NCBI RefSeq assembly: GCF_014218355.1
Contig: NZ_AP023368.1
Span: forward strand, 4,155,501-4,219,500
DNA length: 64,000 bases
Direction of reading: 5' to 3'
Source of the DNA: Anaerocolumna chitinilytica
GTDB lineage: Bacteria; Bacillota; Clostridia; Lachnospirales; Lachnospiraceae
Below are positions 52,829-62,091 of the stretch, in pieces. The translations under genes and the position numbers were made by a program. The first letter of the stretch is position 1; each line of letters begins with the position of its first letter. Below the pieces are notes generated by a model that was given only the letters and a program-made list of their open reading frames with translations, was not told the DNA's origin and searched no databases.

Positions 52829-53884
52829 TTATTTTGTAAATTCAGCCCACATCTCACTGTAGGTATCCACCGTCTTGCCGATATTCTGAACATATTTTCC
52901 TTTATTAATTTCCTCTGCCGGTATGCTGATTGCGGGGTTACTCTTATAATCCTCACCCATCAGAGCAACACCTGCCTTGTTTGGATTGAGATAAGGAAAT
53001 TCCGTTACAATTTCTTTATTTGTTTCAGCCTTTATAACATAATCAATAAATTTGTATGCATTTTCTGCATTCTTAGCATCCTTGGTAATACACAGGTTAT
53101 CCAGGAATAAATACATACCTTCCTTCGGATATGCTACTGCCAGGTCCTTATTTTCATTGATTGCAATGGCTGCTTCACCGCTCCAGAAAAGTCCTGCCTT
53201 GGTTTCCTCCGTAATCATTAAGGTCTTGGGTGAATCGCTGTCAAGGCTCTTGATATTGGGCTTTAGTGTCAGAAGTTTTTCTTTTACTTTTGCTAATTTA
53301 GCGGCATCGGTTTCGTTCATGTCATAACCCATACTAAAGGAGGTAATACCGATAATTGCCCTGAAATCATCAAGAACTACCAGGGAATTGGTATAATCGG
53401 GCTTAAAAAGCTCCCCATAGGTTGTAAAATCCGCTCCCGGAGCAACCAGCTTCTTGTTATAAACTATAACGCCTGCTCCTCCCAGGTAAGGCACTGAATA
53501 CTTACTGTCCGGGTCAAAGCTTTTATTCAGGTAGGCTGTATCCAGATTCCCATAGTTGGTAAGTTTCGATTTATCCAATGTAAGGAGCATTCCTTGGGAA
53601 ATCATGTTTTCTACCATATAATCACTTGGGCAAACGATATCGTAGGTGCCTGCGCTGCTTCCCTTTACCTTGGCAAGCATCTCTTCATTGTTGGAATAGG
53701 TCTGCATCTGTACTTTTATACCTGTTTCCTTTTCAAAACCCTGTATTACGGAATCCGGAATATACTCTGTCCAGATAAATAAATTCAGTGTACCATTCTT
53801 TCCTCCTCCGCTGCTGCAGCCCGATAATGCAACTATCAACATAAGAGCCAGTGCTGTAAATACTACAACATTCCATTTTTTCAT
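52829..53884 (-). CDS. potD: Spermidine/putrescine-binding lipoprotein PotD
   Basis: 351 residues. The signal peptide ends in a lipobox, IVALSGC (Cys about residue 23), followed by a Ser/Gly linker and an SBP_bac_1/PotD domain beginning NLFIWTEYIPDSVIQGFEKE, the typical PotD/PotF start with the ligand-binding Trp/Glu. It captures polyamines outside the membrane for PotBC. AAGGAGGATGATTCT precedes the ATG. It lies 13 bp behind potC. Confidence 0.93.
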   Translation of the reverse strand: MKKWNVVVFTALALMLIVALSGCSSGGGKNGTLNLFIWTEYIPDSVIQGFEKETGIKVQMQTYSNNEEMLAKVKGSSAGTYDIVCPSDYMVENMISQGMLLTLDKSKLTNYGNLDTAYLNKSFDPDSKYSVPYLGGAGVIVYNKKLVAPGADFTTYGELFKPDYTNSLVVLDDFRAIIGITSFSMGYDMNETDAAKLAKVKEKLLTLKPNIKSLDSDSPKTLMITEETKAGLFWSGEAAIAINENKDLAVAYPKEGMYLFLDNLCITKDAKNAENAYKFIDYVIKAETNKEIVTEFPYLNPNKAGVALMGEDYKSNPAISIPAEEINKGKYVQNIGKTVDTYSEMWAEFTK

Positions 53885-53897
53885 AGAATCATCCTCC

Positions 53898-54713
53898 TTA
53901 TAAATTTTCCGACTTCATTTTCTTATATTTGGAATCTTTTGAATCTCTTTGTGAAACCATTACTAAAGTTATTGTTACTATCAGTACAATGGTTGAAAGT
54001 GCATATACATCCGGTGTAATACCCGTTTTGGTAAGCTCCATTACCTTTAGTGGGAAGGTATTACTTCCGGGACCCGTGGTAAAAAAGCTGATAATAATAT
54101 CATCAATAGACAGGGTAAAGGAAAGGAAGGCTCCGGATATAACGCCTGGCAGGATTATTGGCAAGGTAACCGTGAAGAAGGTTTTTATTCTTCCTGCCCC
54201 CAAATCCATAGCTGCTTCTTCCACCGACCTGTCAAAACCTGCAAGTCTGGCATTCACTGTAAACACTACAAAAGGAATGCAAAAGGTTCCATGTGCTATG
54301 ATAAGGCTGATTAAACCCATGGGAATCCTGGATAAATTAAAAATAGCCAGTAAGGATATACCAAGTACTATTTCAGGGATAACAACAGGGATATAAAGCA
54401 GAATATCAATTATATTCTTTCCTTTGAATTTATACTTTGACATACCATAGGAAGCCAGGGTTCCGATAACCGTTGCAATTATCGTACTGCTAAGTCCTAC
54501 TATCAGGGTATTACCATATGCCTCTAACAACGGTTGGTTGGTAAAGAGTTCCCGGTACCAGCGTAGAGTAAAGTTTTCGAATACGATATTTCTCTTAGAA
54601 GTGTTAAAGGAAAATAAAATTACCACTCCAATGGGCAGATACAAAAAGATGTATATCAGGAAATTGTAAATACTTGTAAATAACTTTCCATTGGTCTTCT
54701 TTTTTCTACTCAT
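53898..54713 (-). CDS. potC: Spermidine/putrescine ABC transporter permease PotC
   Basis: 271 residues, about six membrane helices. The EAA motif (EEAAMDLGAGRIKTFFTVTLP) is present, as is LRWYRELF near the N-terminus, typical of PotC. Its ATG follows the potB stop without a gap, so the two are translated together. It forms the polyamine channel with PotB. Confidence 0.93.
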   Translation of the reverse strand: MSRKKKTNGKLFTSIYNFLIYIFLYLPIGVVILFSFNTSKRNIVFENFTLRWYRELFTNQPLLEAYGNTLIVGLSSTIIATVIGTLASYGMSKYKFKGKNIIDILLYIPVVIPEIVLGISLLAIFNLSRIPMGLISLIIAHGTFCIPFVVFTVNARLAGFDRSVEEAAMDLGAGRIKTFFTVTLPIILPGVISGAFLSFTLSIDDIIISFFTTGPGSNTFPLKVMELTKTGITPDVYALSTIVLIVTITLVMVSQRDSKDSKYKKMKSENL

Positions 54714-55580
54714 CTAAAGCACCCCCAAATCCTTCATGTCACCGCCGGCCTTTTTATAAACAGTTACCATGATGATAATAATTGCAATCAGCAGCATAGA
54801 AAAAGCGGCTCCCAAGGGCCAGTTATTGGCTGCCTTAAACTGATTTTCGATGAGGTTTCCAATCAACTGTGTTTTTGCTCCTCCCATAATATCCGATACA
54901 AAGAAATATCCGAGAGAAGGAATAAATACCAGTATAGTGCCTGAGAAAATCCCAGGAGCTGTCAAAGGAAATGTAAGATATAAAAATGTTTTAACTTTAT
55001 TTGCCCCTAAATCATTCGATGCTTCTAATAAACTCATATCCAATTTATCTATGGAGGCAAATAATGGAAGTACCATGTAAGGAAACAAGATATATACCAT
55101 ACCAAGGATAACCGCTCCTCTGGTATAGAGAATCTCAAGAGGCTGGTCTATAAGCCCAAGATGAAGCAGCAAGGAATTCAAAGCTCCGGTCTTTCCAAGA
55201 AGGGTTTTCCAGCCATTTAGTCTTATCAGGGAATTGGTCCAGAAAGGTACCATTAACAGTAGCATCATAATGGTCTTTTTCTTTTTTGCCGCCCGTGCCA
55301 TGGAATAAGCAAAAGGGTAACCAAAGAGAATACAGGCAAGGGTGGTAAATAAAGCAAGGATAAAAGAATTGGAGTAAATTTCAAGATAAGTCGGGTTTAA
55401 CAGTTCCGTATAATTCGATAAAGTAAATCGGTACACCACGTTATAACCGTCAGTACTTAAGAAACTTAGGAAAAATACATAGATAAGAGGTGCTGCTACC
55501 AATAATATCAACCAAATAGTAACAGGAGAAACTGTGGCAAGAAGAGGTATCCGTTTATGCAGCTCATTACTTTTCTTCAT
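54714..55580 (-). CDS. potB: Spermidine/putrescine ABC transporter permease PotB
   Basis: 288 residues with about six helices, the SNYTELLNPTYLEIYSNS segment and the EAA motif LEASNDLGANKVKTFLYLTFP. It directly adjoins potA (stop/start contact) and potC. Partner of PotC in the membrane. Confidence 0.93.
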   Translation of the reverse strand: MKKSNELHKRIPLLATVSPVTIWLILLVAAPLIYVFFLSFLSTDGYNVVYRFTLSNYTELLNPTYLEIYSNSFILALFTTLACILFGYPFAYSMARAAKKKKTIMMLLLMVPFWTNSLIRLNGWKTLLGKTGALNSLLLHLGLIDQPLEILYTRGAVILGMVYILFPYMVLPLFASIDKLDMSLLEASNDLGANKVKTFLYLTFPLTAPGIFSGTILVFIPSLGYFFVSDIMGGAKTQLIGNLIENQFKAANNWPLGAAFSMLLIAIIIIMVTVYKKAGGDMKDLGVL

Positions 55581-56720
55581 CTAATCCCCTCCCAGTTTCA
55601 CATTCTCAATGACATTATGGATAAGATATTCTCTGGACTTCATAATCACCACATCATCCAGATTCCAGTACAGGTTAACAACCTCCCCAATCCTTGGCAC
55701 GTCATCGATATCCATACGGCTTATCTTTACCACTTGCCCGTTGGCAAGTATCACATTGCTCTTAATGATGTTTCCAACATATATTTGCTCCTTCACCCTG
55801 CCGCAGAGATGAAAGCCTTCTTTTTCCTCCTTGGAAAAGAGCATCTTTTCCGGTCTTACACAGATATGCACCATCTCCATCTCTGAAAGGGACACCTCCT
55901 TTTCAGCCTGCGCAAGAACCTCACCTACTTCCAGACCTAGCACGATTTGAGTGCTTCCCGATTTTTTTACCGTTGCCTCAAAAATATTGGACTCCCCGAT
56001 AAAATCAGCCACAAATTTTGTTTTTGGCTTTTCGTATATGCCTTCCGGTGTATCAAGCTGATCTAAATATCCCTGATTCATAACAGCAATTCGGTCGCTC
56101 ATGGTAAGGGCTTCCTCCTGATCATGAGTTACATATACAAAGGTAATACCTAATTTTTTCTGCAGATTTTTCAGCTCCAGCTGCATTTCCTTTCGAAGCT
56201 TCAGATCAAGGGCTCCCAGAGGTTCATCTAACAAAAGTACCTTGGGATTGTTAATGAGAGCTCTGGCAATTGCCACTCTTTGTTTCTGACCGCCGGAGAG
56301 TTGGCTCGGATAGCGTTTGTCATAACCGTTTAACTGAACCAGCTCCAACATCTCCTGTACCCTTTTCTTAATCTCCTCCTTTGGTACTTTCTTCATTTTC
56401 AGACCATAGGCAATGTTTTTAAAAATAGTAAGATGGGGAAACAGTGCATAACTTTGGAATACTGTATTGACATTTCTTTGAAAAGGCTCTTTTTCTTCTA
56501 CATTTTCTCCTTCAATCAGGATTTCCCCGCTGGTTGTTTCTTCAAAACCGCCTATCATTCGAAGTATCGTTGTCTTACCGCAGCCGGAAGGACCTAACAT
56601 CGTGAGAAACTCTCCTTCATAAATTTCCAGCTTCAAATCATGGACTACATGATTGTCAGCATATATCTTATTTACATTCCTTATTTCTACAATTGCTTTT
56701 CTGTTTCTATCCCCAGTCAT
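55581..56720 (-). CDS. potA: Spermidine/putrescine ABC transporter ATPase PotA
   Basis: About 379 residues from the ATG at 56720, behind CAGGAG; a GTG three codons upstream is possible. Walker A GPSGCGKTT, Q-loop VFQSYALFPHLT, signature LSGGQKQRVAIARALI, Walker B VLLLDEPLGALD, H-switch VTHDQEEAL and a C-terminal TOBE domain (about 270-370) as in PotA. First gene of the pot operon, which continues with patA and the aldehyde dehydrogenase gene. It is separated from the PII-like gene by a terminator, so the operon probably has its own promoter in 56730-56850. Confidence 0.94.
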   Translation of the reverse strand: MTGDRNRKAIVEIRNVNKIYADNHVVHDLKLEIYEGEFLTMLGPSGCGKTTILRMIGGFEETTSGEILIEGENVEEKEPFQRNVNTVFQSYALFPHLTIFKNIAYGLKMKKVPKEEIKKRVQEMLELVQLNGYDKRYPSQLSGGQKQRVAIARALINNPKVLLLDEPLGALDLKLRKEMQLELKNLQKKLGITFVYVTHDQEEALTMSDRIAVMNQGYLDQLDTPEGIYEKPKTKFVADFIGESNIFEATVKKSGSTQIVLGLEVGEVLAQAEKEVSLSEMEMVHICVRPEKMLFSKEEKEGFHLCGRVKEQIYVGNIIKSNVILANGQVVKISRMDIDDVPRIGEVVNLYWNLDDVVIMKSREYLIHNVIENVKLGGD

Positions 56721-56844
56721 CCCAATCACTCCTGTCCTTCTGATATTTCATATAACACAATTCCATTTTTCCCCGCTCCCATCTGTGATTCAAAAACACC
56801 TCATATATTGATTGTTCCGGCAATTCCGGACTGCCTTATTACAA

Positions 56845-56876
56845 ACAAAAAAATGCCGACTTACCATTGTCAGCAT
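56845..56876 (-). terminator. Terminator after the PII-like gene
   Basis: ATGCTGAC pairs with GTCGGCAT on the minus strand (56853-56876, one mismatch), followed by a run of T residues. Confidence 0.75.
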
Positions 56877-56927
56877 CCTCGCATCATTCTATATTAGCTT
56901 TCTATAATTCTTAGACCGAGCTTTATT

Positions 56928-57272
56928 TTATATTGCGTCGTTTCCGCGCTCTCCGGTACGAATTCTCATAACGTCTTCCACACTCTTAATAATTACCTTA
57001 CCATCACCTACCTGGCCGGTAGCAACTTTGTCCCTGATATCCAACAGCAGTTCTTCTACAATCTCATCCCTTACAATGGCTTCTACCTTAATCTTGGGTA
57101 TCAGATTGATATTGGTGCGAAGTCCTTTAAAATCTACTGTTTTGGTGTCTCCCATCTGAATTCCGCAGCCCATGATACTCATAACAGACATCCCCCCGCA
57201 GCCATGCTTTAGCAGAACTTCTTTTACCACCTCTAACTTTTCCGGTTTGATATACATTGTAACTTCCTTCAT
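56928..57272 (-). CDS. PII family nitrogen-regulatory protein with a non-canonical T-loop
   Basis: 114 residues. The fold signatures are present: KPEKLEVVKEVL near the N-terminus and the C-terminal VEDVMRIRTGERGNDAI, together with TGQVGDGKVII in the B-loop region. The T-loop reads GIQMGDTKTVDFKGLRTNI and lacks the Tyr of the uridylylated GHTELYRGAEY motif. It is therefore probably a specialised PII that senses ATP/ADP/2-oxoglutarate without uridylylation. GAAAGGAGAGG precedes the ATG. Placed between the XRE-cupin regulator and the polyamine transporter, so it may regulate polyamine nitrogen uptake; that is inference. Confidence 0.88.
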   Translation of the reverse strand: MKEVTMYIKPEKLEVVKEVLLKHGCGGMSVMSIMGCGIQMGDTKTVDFKGLRTNINLIPKIKVEAIVRDEIVEELLLDIRDKVATGQVGDGKVIIKSVEDVMRIRTGERGNDAI

Positions 57273-57351
57273 ACTGAACCTCTCCTTTCATGGTTATCCT
57301 TTTATGTTGATAAATACTCCGTTTTACTTCTTGCCAAAGCCTGTTTTAAAT

Positions 57352-57388
57352 AAAAAAGAGCGCTTAAGAGAAGAGTCTCTTAAACGCC
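57352..57388 (-). terminator. Terminator or attenuator between the XRE-cupin gene and the PII-like gene
   Basis: A stem of 11-12 bp (57360-57371 with 57376-57387, one mismatch) and 4-nt loop; the minus strand continues TCTTTTTTATTTAAAAC. It could end the XRE transcript, but it also lies about 45 nt downstream of a consensus promoter for the PII-like gene, so it may attenuate that transcript. Confidence 0.75.
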
Positions 57389-57437
57389 GTTGTTTGGTGT
57401 ATCCATATTTTAGATATTTCTTTTTGAATTAAGATGA

Positions 57438-57466
57438 ATTATAACGTTTGTGCGTTATATTGTCAA
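57438..57466 (-). promoter_or_regulatory. Perfect sigma-A promoter with overlapping operator, before the PII-like gene
   Basis: On the minus strand TTGACA (57461-57466), 17 bp, TATAAT (57438-57443). The inverted repeat ATAACGTTTGTGCGTTAT (57441-57458) overlaps the spacer and -10 box, so a bound repressor would block the polymerase. The AACGCA half-site matches that at the XRE-cupin promoter. Confidence 0.78.
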
Positions 57467-57486
57467 TATCCATTTTATAAATATTT

Positions 57487-58041
57487 TTAATCCCAGGTAA
57501 ATGTTACACTGAACTTAACAATTGAATCCCCGTCATTCTGATAGGTATGGCTGCAATAAGTCGGAAAACGAATGGAATTCTCTGCTTCTATCTCATATGT
57601 GTCTTCTCCCACTTTTAATGTAAGCACCCCTGTAAAGACCGTTAAGAATTCATAGGTATTGTCCCCATGTCCCTCCGACTGATAGGCAGAATGAGCTTCC
57701 AGATCCATCATATATACTTCAAAGGTTCTGTCTTCCTCATAAGGAAAGTACTCATAAGCTTTATAACTGGCGTCTTCACTGATGTATGAAGGGGTAAGTT
57801 CTTTTTTATTTACCTTGATGATATCATTTTTTTCTGAGCTTATCAGGGAATTAAAAGACACTCTAAGGCCGCTTACAATCTTTCCGAGAGTTTCCACCGT
57901 AGGCACTGAGACTCCTCTCTCGATCTGTCCAAGCATACTTTTACTGATACCGGTTTGTTTTGCCACATCATCAAGACTCATCTCTTTATTTTTTCGAATT
58001 CTTTTAAGATTTCTGGCAACATTTTGAGTAATAAATTCCAT
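57487..58041 (-). CDS. XRE-family regulator with C-terminal cupin
   Basis: 184 residues. The HTH_3 domain (about 8-62) contains MSLDDVAKQTGISKSMLGQI and ERGVSVPTVETLGKI. The cupin (about 110-180) has the GHGDNTYEFLTVFTGVLTLKVG core and a FPTYCSHTYQN motif with likely metal-binding His residues. This is the PuuR-like layout used for polyamine- or amino-acid-responsive repressors. It is next to genes for polyamine uptake and GABA breakdown. Matching AACGCA inverted repeats lie at its own promoter and at that of the PII-like gene, so it is probably autoregulated. Confidence 0.88.
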   Translation of the reverse strand: MEFITQNVARNLKRIRKNKEMSLDDVAKQTGISKSMLGQIERGVSVPTVETLGKIVSGLRVSFNSLISSEKNDIIKVNKKELTPSYISEDASYKAYEYFPYEEDRTFEVYMMDLEAHSAYQSEGHGDNTYEFLTVFTGVLTLKVGEDTYEIEAENSIRFPTYCSHTYQNDGDSIVKFSVTFTWD

Positions 58042-58067
58042 CCGATGTTCACCCTCTTTCCTTCGTG

Positions 58068-58109
58068 TGCGTTTTAACGCATATTAAACCGTAATTAAAT
58101 ATTTGTCAA
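58068..58109 (-). promoter_or_regulatory. Promoter and operator of the XRE-cupin gene
   Basis: On the minus strand TTGACA (58104-58109), 17 bp, TAATAT (58081-58086). The palindrome TGCGTTTTAACGCA (58068-58081) starts at the edge of the -10 box and covers the expected transcription start: a strong autorepressor candidate site. Confidence 0.78.
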
Positions 58110-58175
58110 GGTAATTTTTTATTCCTTAAATTTTGAATTAATTTACAGTGATTCTAATTTTATAAATAATTGCAA

Positions 58176-58213
58176 GCATAAAAAGCAACTGCATAGGAAG
58201 TTATGCAGTTGCT
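58176..58213 (-). terminator. Terminator of the pirin gene
   Basis: AGCAACTGCATA (58184-58195) pairs with TATGCAGTTGCT (58202-58213). The minus strand continues TTTTTATGC. Confidence 0.85.
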
Positions 58214-58239
58214 ATCTATATTTTAGTCTATCTCGCGAT

Positions 58240-59088
58240 TTATCTCTTTATAAATGTATCATTATCCAATTCCCGAAAAGCTTCTTCCAGCTCTTCTCTG
58301 GTATTCATAACTATTGGTCCACCCCAGGCTATGGGTTCCTTCAATGGTTTTGCACAAAGCAGAAGAAAACGGAGTCCAGTGTTACCTGCTTTTACATAGA
58401 ATTTATTCCCTTCCTCAAAGAGAATCGCATGTTTTTCCTTCACTGCCTCATTATTTTCCGGTGCAAAAGTCCCTTCTCCCTGAAAAATGTAGATAAACAG
58501 AGTATTATTTTCAGCTGTTTCATACTCCCAGACTGTACCGGGAGCCAGCTCTACATCCAGATAATCCGCTTTTACATAAGCCCCTTCAAAGGCTCCTTTT
58601 ATTTCACAATAACTACCGGCAATGACACGTATAGTAACTCCCTTTTTCTGCACGACCGGAACGTTCTCTTTCTTAATATCTCCGTAAGCTGGTGCAGTCA
58701 TTTTATCCTTAGCCGGAAGGTTCAGCCAAAGTTGGGCTCCAAGCATTTTTTTTGAGGCTTGCGGCATTTCCTGATGAATGATTCCGGAACCCGCAGTCAT
58801 CCACTGACAGTCTCCATCTTTTATACTTCCTTTATTCCCCAGAGAATCTCCATGCTCAATATCACCTTCTATCAGATAGGTAATAGTCTCAATACCTCTA
58901 TGGGGATGCCAGGGAAAGCCCTTTACATAGTCTGCCGGATTTTCCGAGTCAAAGGCATCCAGCATTAAAAAAGGATCATAATCCGAGGTATCCTCATATC
59001 CGAACACTCTTACCAGCTTCACGCCAGCACCGTCTACACCGGCTTTGCCTGTGGTAATTTTTTTTATTTTTCGTAACTTATCCTTCAT
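58240..59088 (-). CDS. Pirin family protein
   Basis: 282 residues with two cupin domains. The metal ligands are visible in FPWHPHRGIETITYLI (two His), IEHGDSLGNKG (His) and HQEMPQ (Glu). The length fits bacterial pirins, some of which have quercetin dioxygenase activity or bind metabolic enzymes. GGAAGC lies about 10 bases before the ATG. It stands between the regulator gene and gabT with its own terminator. A role in the polyamine pathway is not supported by the sequence. Confidence 0.9.
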   Translation of the reverse strand: MKDKLRKIKKITTGKAGVDGAGVKLVRVFGYEDTSDYDPFLMLDAFDSENPADYVKGFPWHPHRGIETITYLIEGDIEHGDSLGNKGSIKDGDCQWMTAGSGIIHQEMPQASKKMLGAQLWLNLPAKDKMTAPAYGDIKKENVPVVQKKGVTIRVIAGSYCEIKGAFEGAYVKADYLDVELAPGTVWEYETAENNTLFIYIFQGEGTFAPENNEAVKEKHAILFEEGNKFYVKAGNTGLRFLLLCAKPLKEPIAWGGPIVMNTREELEEAFRELDNDTFIKR

Positions 59089-59359
59089 GCTTAAAGCTTC
59101 CTTTCCGCAGTCCAGGGTATGCTTTAAACTGCTTACGCTATTCTTGGCATTCCGCTTTGCAGCTAAACTCGACCTGGCACAATCATTATAATTTATTTCT
59201 GAATAAATCCTGCTTCTTAGTATAACACTATTTTTCTGTTATCGAAAGAGATTTACACATTCTCCCCGAATCACATGAAGGATAACCAAATATATCCGGT
59301 TAATCGTTTAGATAAGCAGTCGGTCAGGTTAATTTGAACACGATGTTCAAGTCTAGTGA

Positions 59360-60709
59360 TTACCTGCAGGCTATGATTGCCGATTTGAGTATTTGCAGAC
59401 CGCAGTCAAGCTGATTATCCGTAACTACAAGGGGGCACAGAAAACGTACCACATTGGAATAAGTTCCGGCATTTTCAATAATCAGTCCATTGTTAGCACA
59501 GTATCCCACAATATCAGATACCAAGCTGGCATTTGGAGTCTTACTCTTTTTATCAGTAACAAACTCTATTCCCATCATACACCCAATACCTCTTACATCT
59601 CCGACTTCCTCAAACTCCTCTTTCCAGGATTCGAATTCTTCACGGCATTTAGCTGCAATCTCCAGAGACCTGCCGCAGAGATTCTCTCTTTCCATTATCT
59701 CAATTACTTTTAACGCGGAAGCACAAGCCAGAGCATTCCCTCCAAAGGTCCCGCCTATAATACCGTTTCTTACTCCGTCCATTATAGTAACCCCAGCTGT
59801 AATCGCACTTAAGGGGACTCCACCGGCTATGGATTTTGCAGTTGCTAAAATATCCGGTGAACAGCCTGCCTCCTCCCAGTAATTTGCCACAAACATTCTG
59901 CCTGATCGTGCAAAACCTGTCTGTACTTCATCTGCAACCAGAAGAATTCCCTTTTCATCACAGATTTTTCTTACAGCTTTTACCCACTCTAGGGGAGCCG
60001 GTATAAAGCCGCCTTCTCCTTGAACAGGTTCCACTACAATGGCAGCCACTAATTCAGCCGGAGCACCTTCTTCGAATACCTTCTCCAGCTTCTCGATATA
60101 ATACCTGACAGAATCCTCTTCGCTGTACCCTTCCGGCCCTCTGTACAGATTAGGAAACTCCGCACGATATATACCATCAGGAAAGGGACCAAAGCCGACT
60201 GAATATGCTTTTTTGGCTGTCATAGTGGAGGCAAGAAGAGTTCTTCCATGAAAAGCACCGGAAAATACAATAATATTTGGTCTGCCTGTATAAGATTTAG
60301 CAATCTTAACTGCATTCTCCAGGGCCTCTGCCCCCGAGTTTGCAAACATTGTTTTTCTTTTATGTTCTTTTACCGGCACTATCTGATTCATCTTTTCTGC
60401 CAGTTCAATATAACCCTCATGGGTTACAACATTCATCATAGCATGGAAATATTTTTCCGACTGACTCTTAACAGCTGCAACAAGCTCCGGATGGCTGTAG
60501 CCGATGTTTAAAACACCGACACCTCCAACCCAGTCCATAAAAATATTCCCGTCTACATCTTCAATCATAGCACCTTCTCCCCTGCTTATCACACAAGGGT
60601 ACACGGACTTAATGGCACCGGGTACAGCCTCTTTTCTTCTCTCTAAAATTGCTGCAGCCTTTGGTCCCGGCAACGTTGTCTTTATTTCAGGTAAAGCTTC
60701 TTTTAACAT
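59360..60709 (-). CDS. gabT: 4-aminobutyrate aminotransferase
   Basis: 449 residues, class-III PLP aminotransferase of the GabT branch: FANSGAEALENAVKIAKSYT, SGAFHGRTLLASTMT, cofactor Asp in LLVADEVQTGFARSG and PLP Lys in ILATAKSIAGGVPLSA. It converts GABA to succinic semialdehyde. AGGAGGAATAT precedes the ATG. The next upstream gene encodes a 4-hydroxybutyrate-type dehydrogenase, its natural partner. Distinct from the patA product at 51391. Confidence 0.93.
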   Translation of the reverse strand: MLKEALPEIKTTLPGPKAAAILERRKEAVPGAIKSVYPCVISRGEGAMIEDVDGNIFMDWVGGVGVLNIGYSHPELVAAVKSQSEKYFHAMMNVVTHEGYIELAEKMNQIVPVKEHKRKTMFANSGAEALENAVKIAKSYTGRPNIIVFSGAFHGRTLLASTMTAKKAYSVGFGPFPDGIYRAEFPNLYRGPEGYSEEDSVRYYIEKLEKVFEEGAPAELVAAIVVEPVQGEGGFIPAPLEWVKAVRKICDEKGILLVADEVQTGFARSGRMFVANYWEEAGCSPDILATAKSIAGGVPLSAITAGVTIMDGVRNGIIGGTFGGNALACASALKVIEIMERENLCGRSLEIAAKCREEFESWKEEFEEVGDVRGIGCMMGIEFVTDKKSKTPNASLVSDIVGYCANNGLIIENAGTYSNVVRFLCPLVVTDNQLDCGLQILKSAIIACR

Positions 60710-60766
60710 ATATTCCTCCTATTCTAAGCTTTAGCGCTCATTCCAGCGTAAGCTATTCTATACGAA

Positions 60767-61897
60767 TTATATTGATTTCCGATATATATTCTTTATCTCC
60801 TCCAGGCTAAATACAACCGGGTGATTGGCCATACTGGGAGCAGAAACTTTCAGGCAGTTTTCCGCAAGCCAATCCACATCTTTTTCTTCCACTCCCATTT
60901 CTCCTAAAGTTACCGCCAAGTTAAGTTTTTTTAATAGCAATCTGATACGGTCAGTAAAATCCCTCTCATTTTGCCCGCCAAGAAGAACTGATAATTTTGC
61001 AAATTTATCCGTCCTTCCTCTTATGGAAGCTTCATAGAGGTGAGGTGCCAGAGCTGCAAGTCCTTTGCCGTGCACAACATCTTTTAGCCCGCTTACAGGG
61101 TGTTCCATTCCATGCAGAGCGGTAACTCCTGCTGTATTAATAACCATGCCTCCCAAGGTGCTGGCAAGGCATAAACTGTCCCAGCTGTCAAAGTTCTCAC
61201 AATCCTCATAAAGTATCGGAAGACTGGAGGCTGCAAGTCTTACTCCTTCAAGAGCCATCATATCTGTTAGAGGTTGGGCAATAGAAGAAATATAAGCATC
61301 CATGTTATGACAAAGAGCATCAAAGCCCACACTGGCAAGCACTTCCTTTGGCATTGTCATCATCAGCAGCGGATCTATAATAGAGCAGGCAGGCACAATG
61401 GCACTGCAGCGCAAAGATTTCTTATCCGATGTTTCCGGATTCGTCATAACTGCGAATCCGTTCCCCTCGCTTCCGGTACCGCAAGTGGTAGGTATAGCGA
61501 GTATTGGAAGAGCCTTATTGCTTGATTTTCTTCCGTAAATGTATTCGTTGATATCGCCTCCGTTTACAGCCTGAAAAGCGATTCCTTTTCCTGCATCTAT
61601 ACTGCTGCCTCCGCCAAGAGCTATTACCATATCACAGCCATTGGCTACAGCCAGCTCTGCCCCTTCATAAACTGTTGTTGTTAATGGATTGGGGGTAACT
61701 TTGTCAAAAATTGTGACAGAAAGGCCATTATTTTTCAGCAATTCCTCCGTCTTTTCAAGGAGCCCGGAACTTTTGGTACTCTTTCCACCCGTAACTATTA
61801 AGGCGTGCTTTCCAAGCTCTTTTGCTTTTTCTCCGATAATCTCAGATTTTCCCCGGCCAAATACCAGATTCACCGGCAGATAATATTGAAATTCCAT
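60767..61897 (-). CDS. Iron-containing alcohol dehydrogenase, probably 4-hydroxybutyrate dehydrogenase
   Basis: 376 residues of the Fe-ADH family. The nucleotide-binding GGGSSIDAGKGIAFQ, AIPTTCGTGSEGNGFAV, and metal-binding Asp/His residues in GFDALCHNMDAYI and GMEHPVSGLKDVVHGKGLA are present. AAAGGAG precedes the ATG. Paired with gabT, it should reduce succinic semialdehyde to 4-hydroxybutyrate, feeding a butyrate route. The specificity is inferred from the neighbour. Transcribed just before gabT (57-bp gap). Confidence 0.88.
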   Translation of the reverse strand: MEFQYYLPVNLVFGRGKSEIIGEKAKELGKHALIVTGGKSTKSSGLLEKTEELLKNNGLSVTIFDKVTPNPLTTTVYEGAELAVANGCDMVIALGGGSSIDAGKGIAFQAVNGGDINEYIYGRKSSNKALPILAIPTTCGTGSEGNGFAVMTNPETSDKKSLRCSAIVPACSIIDPLLMMTMPKEVLASVGFDALCHNMDAYISSIAQPLTDMMALEGVRLAASSLPILYEDCENFDSWDSLCLASTLGGMVINTAGVTALHGMEHPVSGLKDVVHGKGLAALAPHLYEASIRGRTDKFAKLSVLLGGQNERDFTDRIRLLLKKLNLAVTLGEMGVEEKDVDWLAENCLKVSAPSMANHPVVFSLEEIKNIYRKSI

Positions 61898-62091
61898 TTA
61901 TGAACTCCTTTCCTATATATCCTTTTTAAAGATATATTTATACAGGGTGTTGTGAAAACGAAAAGGGCAATTTTCACGAAATAATGAAGGCGTTGGACAT
62001 ATATGAAGGGTATTGTAAGATGAAGCTTTTATATTTTTAAGCTCTCATCTCACACTCCCCTCATATCATGGCTGATTTGCCAGCAATTCTG

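Noticed and set aside
56730..56850. Short minus-strand frame ending at the potA start (about 43 codons, ending in a Trp/Asp-rich tail)
   Set aside because: No ribosome site or recognisable product; more likely the pot operon leader.
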